Numbered from the stretch's first letter, positions 1-8,253 are shown. The stretch is DNA of 39,157 bases from Collinsella sp. (GCA_019414265.1 DXMJ01000007.1:1-39157), one strand, 5' to 3'. Numbers and translations are program-made. The notes: a model not told the origin generated them from the letters alone.

Positions 1-47
1 CGACTGCCGCCGGTGACGCTGGAGAAGAACGTATCGAAGAGGCCCAT
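1..47 (-). CDS. possible start of a downstream gene overlapping the oxidoreductase end
   Basis: In another minus-strand frame an ATG at 47 opens MGLFDTFFSSVTGGS and runs off the window. The composition looks like a genuine protein start, and a stop codon in the third frame lies 2 bases upstream of it. There is no clear Shine-Dalgarno sequence. Only 15 codons are visible, so this is tentative. Confidence 0.25.
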   Translation of the reverse strand, partial: MGLFDTFFSSVTGGS

Positions 48-1155
48 CGCTATGCTGCTTGACTGAATCGGCGGGGAAGGTAATGCCGGCCTGCTGACGC
101 ACGGCATCCATGATGCGCAGCGAGACGAGCGTGACATCGCGGTAGTGGCCGAGATCATGGCGTCCCGCCGGGGTCTCCCAAATCTCTTCCTTAACGTTAT
201 CGATGCCTCCGATGGCGGTGATAAAGTCTGCGAGTTCGTATTCCATGGTGTTGCTTGACTTGGGAAGGTCGAGCGCGCGGCCGTTGTCGTCCTGTTCGCG
301 CGGCGCCTCGGTCGCCGAGCCGCGTACGACGTCGCCGCGATAGTCGATGCGGACGTTGCGGGGCGTGGACAGATGGTCGATCTGGATAGTGCCACGCTCG
401 CCTTCGATCTGCGAGGGCAGCAGGTCATTCGTAATTTTGGAGTGCGCGAGCTCGACGGAGATACGGCCACCGCCGTAGCTGGCAAGGATGGAACCGCAGC
501 CATCGATGGGGCCGTGCGTGAGCTGTCGCGTGGTGGGGTCGAGCAGAGTAGTCATGCTCGTAAGGCCGGAGGGCATGCCGAAAATCTCGACCATGGGCTC
601 GACGGTGTAGACGCCAATGTCCATGAGGGAACCCGATGCCATATTGCAGTCGAAGATATTGGTGGCGCGTCCCGCGAGAATCTCGTTGTAGCGCGAGGAA
701 TATTTGCCAAAGCGCAATGAGGCGCGGCGGATGGGGGCGATCTCGCCCAGGGCGTCCTCGATGGCGTGGAAGGCGGGATCGTGGAGGGGACGCATGGCCT
801 CGAGGGCCACGACACCTGCTGCCTCGGCAGCGCGGAAGACTTCCAGCGCCTGCGCTTCGGTGGCGCAGAAGGGCTTCTCGACGATGACGTGCTTGCCACC
901 GGCGATGCAGGCAAGGGCCTGCTCGTAGTGAAGTGCGTTGGGGCTGCCGATATAGACGGCGTCGACGTCGGCGGCTGCCGCAAGCTCATCGAGTGAGATA
1001 AAGTTTCGCTCGCCATCGCGCTCGGCGGTAAAGGCAGCACCGCGATTGGCATCGCGTGAAAGCGTGCCCACAAACGCGGCTTGGTCGTTGGCGTTGACGA
1101 CTTGGATAAAGTCGTCGGTGATCATGGATGTGCCGATGGTCGCGATGCGCAGCAT
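1..1155 (-). CDS. Gfo/Idh/MocA-family NAD(P)-dependent oxidoreductase (3' end beyond window)
   Basis: The frame starts at ATG 1155 and stays open to the left edge, about 385 codons. The N-terminus LRIATIGTSMITDDF is a degenerate Rossmann beta-alpha start. VYIGSPNALHYEQALACI and KHVIVEKPFC match the family motifs, the EKP lysine being the usual catalytic or cofactor residue. The C-terminal part (DIGVYTVEPMVEIFG) fits the substrate domain. Family members oxidise or reduce sugars, inositols or similar polyols in the cytoplasm; the substrate cannot be told here. A normal C-terminus would be expected near GITFPAD (about positions 70-90), yet the frame runs on with an unfamiliar tail (see findings). 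Family call confident, 3' end uncertain. Confidence 0.85.
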   Translation of the reverse strand, partial: MLRIATIGTSMITDDFIQVVNANDQAAFVGTLSRDANRGAAFTAERDGERNFISLDELAAAADVDAVYIGSPNALHYEQALACIAGGKHVIVEKPFCATEAQALEVFRAAEAAGVVALEAMRPLHDPAFHAIEDALGEIAPIRRASLRFGKYSSRYNEILAGRATNIFDCNMASGSLMDIGVYTVEPMVEIFGMPSGLTSMTTLLDPTTRQLTHGPIDGCGSILASYGGGRISVELAHSKITNDLLPSQIEGERGTIQIDHLSTPRNVRIDYRGDVVRGSATEAPREQDDNGRALDLPKSSNTMEYELADFITAIGGIDNVKEEIWETPAGRHDLGHYRDVTLVSLRIMDAVRQQAGITFPADSVKQHSDGPLRYVLLQRHRRQS

Positions 1156-1228
1156 ACGTCCCCCTTGCGTTGTTTGGTCTACAGGATGAGTGTAGCGCGT
1201 GGGGATATAAAGCTGTGCGAAAACGCTA

Positions 1229-1714
1229 TTACAGGTCGCTCTCGTTAAAGCCGGTGTCGATATCGAGGTTGCTGCCGTCGGCCGCCGTGGTGGCGAGCTC
1301 ATCGCAGCGCTCGTTGAGCTCGTGGCCGGCGTGACCCTTAACCCAGATGAACTCAACCTTGTGCTTGCTTTTGGCGGTGAGTAGGCGCTCCCACAGGTCG
1401 CGGTTCTTGACGGGCTGCTTGTTGGCGGTTTTCCACCCGCGCTTTTTCCAGCCGTCGATCCAGTGCTTGTTAAAGGCGTTGACGACGTACTGCGAATCGG
1501 AATGGACTTCGACCTCGCAGGGGCGGTTGAGTGCCTCGAGCGCCACGATAACGGCCATGAGCTCCATGCGGTTGTTGGTGGTCTTGGCGTAGCCGCGCGA
1601 AAGCTCGGAGGTAAAGGTCTTGCCGGCGGGGTTGGTGTATTTGAGCACGGCGCCGTAGCCGCCGCGTCCCGGATTTGATCGGGCCGAGCCGTCGGTATAG
1701 ATGATGACCTTCAC
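1229..1714 (-). CDS. rnhA: ribonuclease HI
   Basis: This 161-residue protein is the normal size for bacterial RNase HI, which cuts the RNA strand of RNA-DNA hybrids (R-loops, primers). All active-site residues are present: Asp8 (YTDGSA), Glu51 (NNRMELMA), Asp73 (HSDSQYV), His128 (WVKGHAG) and Asp138 (NERCDELA). The basic handle KKRGWKTANKQPVKNRDLW is also present. It ends with a 15-20 residue acidic tail past the fold. It lies between the oxidoreductase and the LysR gene on the same strand, with gaps that suggest separate transcription. Confident. Confidence 0.97.
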   Translation of the reverse strand: MKVIIYTDGSARSNPGRGGYGAVLKYTNPAGKTFTSELSRGYAKTTNNRMELMAVIVALEALNRPCEVEVHSDSQYVVNAFNKHWIDGWKKRGWKTANKQPVKNRDLWERLLTAKSKHKVEFIWVKGHAGHELNERCDELATTAADGSNLDIDTGFNESDL

Positions 1715-1813
1715 GGGCTTCCTTTCTTTGAGTGCATTTCATGTGAGTGACCATTGTAGCGCCATGCCCGCCGGGGGCCAGCAATCTACGATTTCTACCC
1801 CGTCTTCCGACTG

Positions 1814-2716
1814 TTAGCTGGCATGGATGATGCGGTTGAGCTCGTCGAGGTATTGCTGCAAGAGGAGAGAGGGCTTGCGCTCGTCGTGCATGATGTAGCC
1901 AACGTGCATCGTTGGGGCGTCTGCTAACGGGATCGATGCCATACCCCATTGCATTTCATTGGAGAGGACTCCGGTCGACAGGGTGTAACCGTTCGACGTG
2001 ATAAGTAAGTTGGTAAGTGTTCCGCGGTCCGAGATTCGTATGTTGCGGTCGCAAGGGATATAGCTAAAAGGTTCCTCGGCGTAATAGAAGGAGTTTGAGG
2101 TTCCCTGCTCAAAGCTGTAGCGCGTATAGGGCGCGAGGTCGGCAAGGGACAGCTGAGGGCGGCGTGCGAGCGGGTGGCGTTCGCTGACGAATACGTGGAC
2201 CGTCGCGTCGAATAGGGGATGGAAGCTTGCGCGGGCATCGGCGAAGGCCTTCTGCAGAACGCGGGCGTTAAAGTCATCCAGATACAGAATGCCGATATCG
2301 CTGCGAAACGCACGGACGTCATCGATGATCTGCGATGTGGTGGTCTCGCGCATGATGAACTCGAACTTGCTGTCGCGGCAGCGCTCGACCACGTTGACAA
2401 AGGCCTCGACCGAAAAGGCGTAGTGCTGGGCGGAAATGGCGAGGCGGGCTTGCGGGGTGCCGCCGTCCTCGTAGCGTGCCTCGAGCATGTCGGCCTGCTC
2501 TACGACCTGGCGCGCATAGCCCAAAAGCTCGGTGCCGTCGTTGGTGAGCGTGACGCCGCGGCTGGAGCGCGTAAAGATCTCCAGATGGAGTTCCTGTTCC
2601 AGGCTTTTGACGGCGTTTGAGATGTTGGACTGAGCGGTATAGAGGCGCTGAGCTGCGGCGTTGATTGAGCCGGACTCTGCCACGGCGATCAGAAAACGAA
2701 GCTGCTGAAGGGTCAT
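1814..2716 (-). CDS. LysR-family transcriptional regulator
   Basis: About 300 residues with the standard LysR layout: an N-terminal winged helix-turn-helix (LQQLRFLIAVAESGSINAAAQRL then QSNISNAVKSLEQEL, residues 3-45) and a two-lobed effector domain. Two in-frame ATGs exist, at 2725 and 2716. The AAAGGA ribosome site abuts the first but sits 8 bases from the second, so 2716 is preferred. The gene is divergent from metY, and the shared gap holds a LysR-type box (2736-2756) upstream of a metY promoter. It is therefore likely to control metY and itself in response to a sulfur metabolite. The target is inferred from arrangement; the effector is unknown. Confidence 0.93.
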   Translation of the reverse strand: MTLQQLRFLIAVAESGSINAAAQRLYTAQSNISNAVKSLEQELHLEIFTRSSRGVTLTNDGTELLGYARQVVEQADMLEARYEDGGTPQARLAISAQHYAFSVEAFVNVVERCRDSKFEFIMRETTTSQIIDDVRAFRSDIGILYLDDFNARVLQKAFADARASFHPLFDATVHVFVSERHPLARRPQLSLADLAPYTRYSFEQGTSNSFYYAEEPFSYIPCDRNIRISDRGTLTNLLITSNGYTLSTGVLSNEMQWGMASIPLADAPTMHVGYIMHDERKPSLLLQQYLDELNRIIHAS

Positions 2717-2735
2717 CGACGCCATCCTTTCGATA

Positions 2736-2756
2736 GTTATCTATAAAACAGATAAC
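2736..2756. promoter_or_regulatory. LysR-type operator between lysR and metY
   Basis: A perfect 7-bp inverted repeat GTTATCT-N7-AGATAAC contains the classical LysR ATC-N9-GAT motif. It is 20 bp upstream of the metY -35 hexamer, the usual recognition-site position for LysR activators, and just upstream of the lysR start, suiting autoregulation. The repeat is seen; the binding is inferred. Confidence 0.75.
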
Positions 2757-2776
2757 AAGTTAGCGCTTTTTAGTGA

Positions 2777-2805
2777 TTGACCGAGGAAGACAATGCCCGT
2801 ACTAT
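2777..2805 (+). promoter_or_regulatory. sigma-A-type promoter of metY
   Basis: TTGACC, a 17-bp spacer and TACTAT. Transcription would start near 2812, giving a leader of about 175 nt before metY. Confidence 0.75.
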
Positions 2806-2835
2806 TCAAAACACACAAAGGCGGTAGGTTATTAA

Positions 2836-2923
2836 GCCGACTACGGAATCGGGACGCGAAAGGAGGCCCGCATATGAATTGCTTACCAAGACGAATGCCG
2901 GGCTCCTGTTTGCGCCCGTCGGC
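2836..2923 (+). promoter_or_regulatory. structured metY leader sequestering a ribosome site
   Basis: GCCGAC (2836-2841) pairs with GTCGGC (2918-2923). Inside, an irregular long stem pairs GGG, CGC, AAA, GGAG (2862-2865), CCCG (2867-2870) and CAT with matching segments up to CTCC (2903-2906). The GGAG strand is the ribosome site of the small leader reading frame. No T-box, SAM-I or SAM-IV consensus and no U-tract were seen, so this is an unclassified leader and not a named riboswitch. Confidence 0.5.
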
Positions 2924-2927
2924 GTGA
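2874..2927 (+). CDS. 17-residue leader peptide upstream of metY
   Basis: AGGAGG at 2861-2866, 7 bases from an ATG, is the best ribosome site in this part of the window. It opens a 17-codon frame reading MNCLPRRMPGSCLRPSA, which stops 61 nt before metY. The peptide contains two Cys and an internal Met plus consecutive AGA-CGA arginine codons. The frame overlaps the leader hairpin, and its stop codon lies directly after the outer stem. This arrangement suits translational attenuation by sulfur amino acid supply. Existence as a translated peptide is inferred from ribosome-site quality and position. Confidence 0.5.
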   Translation: MNCLPRRMPGSCLRPSA

Positions 2928-2988
2928 TCAGGAGACAGCGACTTACTTCTCTCTTTTTACTTACTTTCGTTCGATCAAGGAGATCATC

Positions 2989-4299
2989 ATGAGCCAGTTC
3001 ATCAACAACCCCGAGCACACCTTTGGTTTCGATACCCTGCAGCTGCACGTTGGCCAGGAGAGTGCCGATCCCGCATCCGACTCCCGTGCCGTGCCTATCT
3101 ACCAGACCACGAGCTATGTGTTCCGCAACTCCCAGCACGCCGCCGACCGCTTTGGTCTTGCCGACGCCGGTAACATCTACGGCCGTCTGACCAACTCCAC
3201 CCAGGGCGTCTTCGAGGACCGTATCGCCGCGCTCGAGGGCGGCGTGGCAGGTCTTGCCGTCGCCTCCGGCGCTGCTGCCATCACCTATACCCTGCAGGCT
3301 CTTGCCCAGGCTGGTGACCACGTGGTGGCTCAGAAGACCATCTACGGTGGCTCCTACAACCTGCTGGAGCATACGCTCTCCCAGTTTGGCGTCGAGACCA
3401 CGTTTGTCGATGCCCATAACCTGGAAGAGGTTGAGGGTGCCATCAAGGACAGCACCACGGTCATCTATCTCGAGACGCTCGGCAACCCCAACTCCGACAT
3501 CCCCAACATCGACGCCATCTCCGAGATTGCCAAGAAGCACGGTCTGCCGGTTGTCGTCGACAACACCTTCGGCACCCCGTATCTGTTCCGTCCGCTGGAG
3601 CACGGCGCCAACATCGTCGTCCACTCCGCAACCAAGTTCATCGGCGGCCACGGTACCTCGCTGGGCGGTGTGATCGTCGACGGCGGTAACTTCGATTGGA
3701 AGGCGAGTGGCAAGTACGCCCAGATCGCTGAGCCCAACCCCTCCTACCATGGTGTTTCGTTTGCCGAGGCTGCCGGTCCCGCCGCCTTCGCAACCTATGT
3801 CCGCGCTATCCTGCTGCGTGACGAGGGCGCCTGCATCAGCCCGTTCAACGCCTGGGTTCTGCTCCAGGGCACCGAGACTCTGTCGCTGCGCGTTGACCGC
3901 CATGTCGAGAACACCAAGAAGGTCGTTGAGTTCCTGGCTGGTGACAGCCACGTCGCCAAGGTGAATCACCCGAGCCTGCCTGAGCACCCCGATCACGAGC
4001 TCTATCAGAAGTATTTCCCCCGTGGCGGTGCCTCGATCTTTACCTTTGAGATTAAGGGTGGCCAGGAGGCTGCATGGAAGTTCATCGATCATCTGCAGGT
4101 GTTCTCGCTGCTCGCCAACGTGGCCGACGTCAAGTCGCTCGTCGTGCACCCGGCTACCACCACGCACTCCCAGCTCTCTGCCGAGGAGCTCGCCGAGCAG
4201 AACATCACGCCCTCCACGATCCGTCTTTCCATCGGTACCGAGAACGCCGAGGATATCATTTGGGATCTGAAGCAGGCCTTTGCCACGCTGGACGAGTAA
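2989..4299 (+). CDS. metY: O-acetylhomoserine aminocarboxypropyltransferase (sulfhydrylase)
   Basis: This 436-residue PLP enzyme of the Cys/Met metabolism family makes homocysteine from O-acetylhomoserine and sulfide in the cytoplasm. The start HTFGFDTLQLHVGQESADP, YGRLTNST (about 64-71) and the PLP lysine Lys216 in HSATKFIGGHG are typical of MetY. The length of about 430, longer than MetB/MetC (380-400), also favours MetY. The ribosome site AAGGAG lies 7 bases from the ATG. It is transcribed from its own promoter with a structured leader and is followed by an intrinsic terminator, so it looks monocistronic. Confidence 0.95.
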   Translation: MSQFINNPEHTFGFDTLQLHVGQESADPASDSRAVPIYQTTSYVFRNSQHAADRFGLADAGNIYGRLTNSTQGVFEDRIAALEGGVAGLAVASGAAAITYTLQALAQAGDHVVAQKTIYGGSYNLLEHTLSQFGVETTFVDAHNLEEVEGAIKDSTTVIYLETLGNPNSDIPNIDAISEIAKKHGLPVVVDNTFGTPYLFRPLEHGANIVVHSATKFIGGHGTSLGGVIVDGGNFDWKASGKYAQIAEPNPSYHGVSFAEAAGPAAFATYVRAILLRDEGACISPFNAWVLLQGTETLSLRVDRHVENTKKVVEFLAGDSHVAKVNHPSLPEHPDHELYQKYFPRGGASIFTFEIKGGQEAAWKFIDHLQVFSLLANVADVKSLVVHPATTTHSQLSAEELAEQNITPSTIRLSIGTENAEDIIWDLKQAFATLDE

Positions 4300-4361
4300 G
4301 GCGACTTGTGCAAGGACCCCTTGCGACTCGATAGGTATAACTGCATAAAATGCCTGCTCAA

Positions 4362-4400
4362 GGCGCCTGTGCGAACAATGGTTGCACAGGCGTCTTTTCT
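4362..4400 (+). terminator. intrinsic terminator after metY
   Basis: A 9-bp stem CGCCTGTGC/GCACAGGCG (4364-4372, 4384-4392) is followed by a T-rich tail. Confidence 0.8.
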
Positions 4401-4457
4401 GCATAGAGAGGGTGCAAAAACAGGGTTTTTGACACGCTTTATGCAATCGAGATGTGG

Positions 4458-4517
4458 AAAACTCCTGTTGAGAGGATGTGAGTTTTACGCAATTGACGTG
4501 CACCTTTTGAGTAAAAC
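4458..4517 (+). promoter_or_regulatory. alternative pairings in the leader of the secreted-protein gene
   Basis: AAAACTC (4458-4464) can pair with GAGTTTT (4480-4486). The overlapping GTTTTAC (4482-4488) can instead pair with GTAAAAC (4511-4517). The two helices are mutually exclusive. No clear promoter was found in 4401-4611, so it is not certain that this is transcribed. Confidence 0.25.
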
Positions 4518-4611
4518 CGCAGGTCGCGATTTGCTCGGGGTACTATGCAGCGCGATTAAATCACACGCAGCTCAAACGCAGCAAAAACGCACTACGGAGG
4601 TTTCCAGCTAC

Positions 4612-5388
4612 ATGAGGATCGATTCACGAAAACCGAAAGCCGCCGCCCTTTCCGCCGCTCTGACCGTGGCACTTTTGGCGGGCGCCGGCGCAACTGATGC
4701 CCACGCGGCAACACTATCCGATACGGTCGGATCTGCGCCGTCCGAGGCGACGCTGGTGCAGCCCGTCGACTACCGCGGCGACGGTTATGGCTCTATGCAG
4801 GAGTGGAACGCCTCGATGGGGGCAAAGCGCGATTCCCTGGAGATGCGCGCTCAGATCATTATGAATATGTATGGCGACTATGCTACCGATGACGAGCGCG
4901 CTGTGTTGCAGGGTTGCATCGACGGTGCGGGTAGCCTGTTGACGATGGGGGAAGTCGACGCCAAGTCGACCGAGCTCGACGAGCTTCGCTCCACGCTTGA
5001 GGATGCCAAGCGCGAGGCGCTCGAGGCTGCCGCAGCCGAAGCCGAGGCCGCTGAGGCCGTTCAGGCTTCGTATTACAACGCCGGCTCCGGCTCGTCTTAT
5101 ACGTCTGCTGCGTATTACGCGAACGGCTCGGGTCTGACGCGCTCGAGCGGCGTCAATAACTATAACGGCCGCCGCGAGACTTATTACAGCAGCAACGTGT
5201 TGTATCACCACCGCACGGGCGAGTGGACGCAGGATTCCGAGGGCTTTTGGCGCGATTCCGATGGTTACTACGTCGTTGCCGCGGGCGATAAGGCCCAAGG
5301 CTCTACGTTTACCGGTTCCAAGGGCGAGTGCAAGGTCTATGACTCCGGCTGCGCTGCCGGAACCACCGACTACTACACTGGCTGGTAA
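4612..5388 (+). CDS. secreted hypothetical protein
   Basis: The frame extends further upstream, but ATG 4612 is preferred. It follows a GGAGG-type site and starts a clean signal peptide: basic RIDSRKPK, a hydrophobic stretch, and a predicted cleavage after DAHA near residue 32. The mature part of about 225 residues has an acidic helix (DELRSTLEDAKREALEAAAA) likely to form a coiled coil. A Ser/Gly/Tyr/Asn-rich segment follows, then a C-terminal part with aromatic DGYYVV and a Cys pair. No catalytic motif was recognised. It could be a cell-surface or wall-associated protein. Function unknown. Confidence 0.8.
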   Translation: MRIDSRKPKAAALSAALTVALLAGAGATDAHAATLSDTVGSAPSEATLVQPVDYRGDGYGSMQEWNASMGAKRDSLEMRAQIIMNMYGDYATDDERAVLQGCIDGAGSLLTMGEVDAKSTELDELRSTLEDAKREALEAAAAEAEAAEAVQASYYNAGSGSSYTSAAYYANGSGLTRSSGVNNYNGRRETYYSSNVLYHHRTGEWTQDSEGFWRDSDGYYVVAAGDKAQGSTFTGSKGECKVYDSGCAAGTTDYYTGW

Positions 5389-5575
5389 TCTGCCATAAGC
5401 CAATAGGACATGACGGGCGGGCGTCTTTACCGAGCCTTTGGGCAACGTAAGGGCGTTCGTTTTTTGTGCGTGCTTGAGTTAACAGAGCGCTTACCGTGGC
5501 AGTACGCCGCGCATATGGGCGCGGGGCACACTAGTTCATGAGAAATAAGGTCTTTCTCTTGGAGGAAGTGGTCTT

Positions 5576-5782
5576 GTGAACGCTCGAGATATCGCCGTTG
5601 CCGCCGTCGCATTGGTGCTTGGTTGCCTTGGTCCTACGGCCGCGCTCATTGCGGGCATGCAGGGGTCATGCGGGGCTGCTCCAATCGTGGTTGGCGCGCT
5701 GATTGCGGCCGCGCTGCTGGGAAGTGCGGGTGTAGTCCTTTGTCGCGACGATGAGGGCCAGGCCTCGGAGTCGCAGCTCTGA
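5576..5782 (+). CDS. small two-helix membrane protein
   Basis: A 68-residue frame starts at GTG with GGAGG 10 bases upstream. Two hydrophobic stretches, about residues 6-28 and 35-57, predict a membrane hairpin with a short charged C-terminus (CRDDEGQASESQ). It is followed by a strong terminator. No family recognised. The ribosome site and hydrophobicity support a real gene. Confidence 0.55.
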   Translation: MNARDIAVAAVALVLGCLGPTAALIAGMQGSCGAAPIVVGALIAAALLGSAGVVLCRDDEGQASESQL

Positions 5783-5819
5783 CCGTCGGGACATCGACTA
5801 CTGGTTATAGATGAAGATG

Positions 5820-5856
5820 AAAGCCGCCGTAAGGGGAGTGCCCTTGCGGCGGCTTT
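5820..5856. terminator. intrinsic terminator, possibly bidirectional
   Basis: AAAGCCGCCG pairs with CGGCGGCTTT around an AGGG/CCCT inner pairing. It lies between convergent genes (the small membrane protein and the panE-like gene). Confidence 0.75.
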
Positions 5857-5889
5857 GCTGTTGAGTCTGTTGACGTGGTGAGTCGGGCG

Positions 5890-6804
5890 CTACCAGCTTG
5901 CCTCGATATCGCGAATGCGCTGATAGAGCCATTCGTTCTGCGGTGCCTGGATATCGTGCTTGGCCGCCAGACGGCAGATGGTGCCGGCGAACTCCTCGAC
6001 CTCGGTTTTGCGCCGCGCGACGCGGTCTTGCGCCATCGAGGGCATGCCGGCGGGATCGATTCCTTCGATGAGGTGCACCATCTGCGTCAGGTCTGCCTCG
6101 GTCAGCTCAACGCCCTCGGCGTTGGCGACCGCAAGCGTTTCGCGCATGGCGGAAACAAGGCAGCGACGCTGCTCGGAGCCCGGCTCCGTGGCGCTTCCGT
6201 ACGTGCCGCCGTAGGCCATGCAGGTCTGGTTGATGCCGTCGTTGAGCATGAGTTTGGCCCACATGCGGTGCGCAATGTCGCTCTCGACGGTGTGTGCGAT
6301 GCCGCAGCGCGTGTAGAGCTCGTCGATTGCGGTGATGGCTGCGGGATCCGTACCGGCCGCCGCGCCAAAGCGGATTTCGCCCGTGTTGGTAAAGGTGAGC
6401 TCTCCGTTGAGAAACACAGCGTCCATGCCCTGGCAAATACCAAGAACGGTATGCTCCCAGCCAAAGCGCTCGGCAATCTTTTGCTCGCTCGTGATGCCGT
6501 TGCACAGCGAGGCGATGAGCGTATTGGGTCCCACGACGCGCTCCATAGTCTTGAGTGCTTGGTCGAGACCGGTGGTCTTGACCGTCAGGATGACCAGATC
6601 GGCGGGCGTTGCCTTGCTGGCGCGGACGGACTTGAGCGCACAGGGCTTGCCGTTGACGGTGAGCGCATCGTTTGCGTGACGCTCAAAACGGGCGTCATCC
6701 ATAACGTATTCGACGGCGTCATTGCCGAGGGCCTTGGCAATCATGCTGCCGTAGAGTAGCCCGACGCCGCACTTGCCGATAAAGGCGACCTTGTTGATCT
6801 GCAT
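5890..6804 (-). CDS. panE: ketopantoate reductase (PanE/ApbA) family protein
   Basis: A 304-residue NADPH-dependent enzyme; the family reduces 2-dehydropantoate to pantoate for coenzyme A synthesis. ATG 6804 is preferred to an upstream in-frame ATG because GGGGAG is 9 bases away. The nucleotide loop reads VAFIGKCGVG instead of the usual GAGAxG. The catalytic lysine is present (Lys184, MWAKLMLNDG). The C-terminal helix segment (MAQDRVARRKTEVEEFAG and P-x-N-x-x-x-Y) matches the family. The odd dinucleotide loop and CNGITSEQ leave open a related 2-hydroxyacid substrate. No other pantothenate genes are nearby. Confidence 0.8.
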   Translation of the reverse strand: MQINKVAFIGKCGVGLLYGSMIAKALGNDAVEYVMDDARFERHANDALTVNGKPCALKSVRASKATPADLVILTVKTTGLDQALKTMERVVGPNTLIASLCNGITSEQKIAERFGWEHTVLGICQGMDAVFLNGELTFTNTGEIRFGAAAGTDPAAITAIDELYTRCGIAHTVESDIAHRMWAKLMLNDGINQTCMAYGGTYGSATEPGSEQRRCLVSAMRETLAVANAEGVELTEADLTQMVHLIEGIDPAGMPSMAQDRVARRKTEVEEFAGTICRLAAKHDIQAPQNEWLYQRIRDIEASW

Positions 6805-7065
6805 GCGAATCATCTCCCCATATAAAAGGCACCCGCGTAAGGGGCGCCTGATGGATTGTATGCCGCCGGACCATGCTGCGTGCACCGGATGGCCGTATTT
6901 GTTTGTTGCTCCTTTCATCGGGCTTTTTGCTGATGTTAAAGCGGTGCCGTGACAGCTCGATTTCTGCTGCGTTACGATACGTTCTCGATTGCGATTCCAC
7001 GATGTTTCGGCCGCGTGACCATTGTGTTTCGTCTTGCCGGGGCGTTGATGGCGAAAGGAGGGGCC

Positions 7066-8253
7066 GTGCAATACCGCGTTGACCCCAAAAGTGGTAACCG
7101 AATATCTGCTCTGGGTCTGGGCTGCATGAGATTTCCCGGTGCGCCGGGACACCCCGATGCGAAGACGGCCGATGCCATCATTTCCCGTGCGGTGGAACAG
7201 GGGATTAATTATCTGGATACTGCGTATCTTTATCCCGGTAACGAGGTATGCGTGGGCGCCTCACTTGAGCGCTTGGGGCTGCGTGACCGGGTGTTGCTGG
7301 CGACTAAGTTGCCGCACGCTTCGTGCAAATGTGCGGAGGATTTCGACCGCTTTTTTGACGAGCAGCTGCACCGTTTGCGGACCGACCATATCGACTACTA
7401 CCTTATGCACAACATCACCTCGCCCGCCCAGTGGGAGCGCGTGGTGGCGTTGGGCATCGAGGACTGGATTGCGCACCAAAAGGCTGCGGGGCGTATTCGC
7501 CAGATAGGTTTTTCGTATCACGGCAGTGCGGCGGACTTCCTCACGATGCTTGACGCGTATGACTGGGATTTTTGCCAGATCCAGTACAACTACGCTGGAG
7601 AGCGCTACCAAGCGGGGACGGCGGGACTCATGGCGGCTGCGGAGCGCGGGCTCGCGGTGTTTGTGATGGAGCCGCTGCTGGGCGGGCGTTTAGCGGGCAA
7701 GCTGCCGCCGCGGGCCCGCGCTGTGCTCGATGGCGCCCCTGACCCGCATTTGCGCACTCCTGCCGCCTGGGGCCTTTCGTGGGTGTGGAACCATCCTCAA
7801 GTCACGATGCTGCTTTCGGGCATGACCGATACCGCGCAGGTGGACGAGAACGCGGCATTGGCGGATCGCGCACTGCCGAATTCGATGACGACAGAGCAGC
7901 TCGATACCATCGCGCGTGTGCTGGGAGAGTTTGAGAAATCGAATCGCGTGCCCTGTACGGGCTGCGGCTACTGCATGCCGTGTCCCAAAGGCATCAATAT
8001 CCCTGGGTGTTTCGCCGCCTACAACGCAAGCTATGCGCACAGCTGGTTTACGGGCCTGTCGCAGTATTTTACGGCGAGCGCGGTGCGGACGAGTGAGCCC
8101 AAGTTGGTGAGCAATTGCGTCAAATGCGGCAAATGCGCACGTCACTGCCCGCAGCACATCGATATTCCTGAGCGTCTCGACGATGTGCGCCGACGTTTCC
8201 AGCCTGGCCCCGTAACGGCCGCGCTTAAAGCCTTTTGCAAAACGCGTTCCTGA
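7066..8253 (+). CDS. aldo/keto reductase with C-terminal 4Fe-4S ferredoxin domain
   Basis: GTG 7066 is chosen because AAAGGAGG precedes it; an in-frame ATG at 7048 lacks a site. The aldo/keto reductase barrel (residues 1 to about 290) has the catalytic set Asp51, Tyr56 (DTAYLYPGNE), Lys81 and His115. The C-terminus holds two cysteine clusters, CTGCGYCMPCP (297-307) and CVKCGKCARHCP (351-362), able to bind two 4Fe-4S centres. Such fusions are common in anaerobes and probably take electrons from ferredoxin-type donors as well as NAD(P)H. Substrate unknown. It is separated from nfo by a long inverted repeat. Confidence 0.92.
   Translation: MQYRVDPKSGNRISALGLGCMRFPGAPGHPDAKTADAIISRAVEQGINYLDTAYLYPGNEVCVGASLERLGLRDRVLLATKLPHASCKCAEDFDRFFDEQLHRLRTDHIDYYLMHNITSPAQWERVVALGIEDWIAHQKAAGRIRQIGFSYHGSAADFLTMLDAYDWDFCQIQYNYAGERYQAGTAGLMAAAERGLAVFVMEPLLGGRLAGKLPPRARAVLDGAPDPHLRTPAAWGLSWVWNHPQVTMLLSGMTDTAQVDENAALADRALPNSMTTEQLDTIARVLGEFEKSNRVPCTGCGYCMPCPKGINIPGCFAAYNASYAHSWFTGLSQYFTASAVRTSEPKLVSNCVKCGKCARHCPQHIDIPERLDDVRRRFQPGPVTAALKAFCKTRS

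Noticed and set aside
2812..2988. SAM riboswitch or T-box for metY
   Set aside because: No SAM-I/SAM-IV core and no T-box AGGGUGGNACCGCG sequence; no terminator U-tract.
2806..4503. 565-codon open frame on the minus strand opposite metY
   Set aside because: Product is low in aromatic residues and repetitive, arising from GC3 bias of metY on the other strand; metY has clear family motifs.
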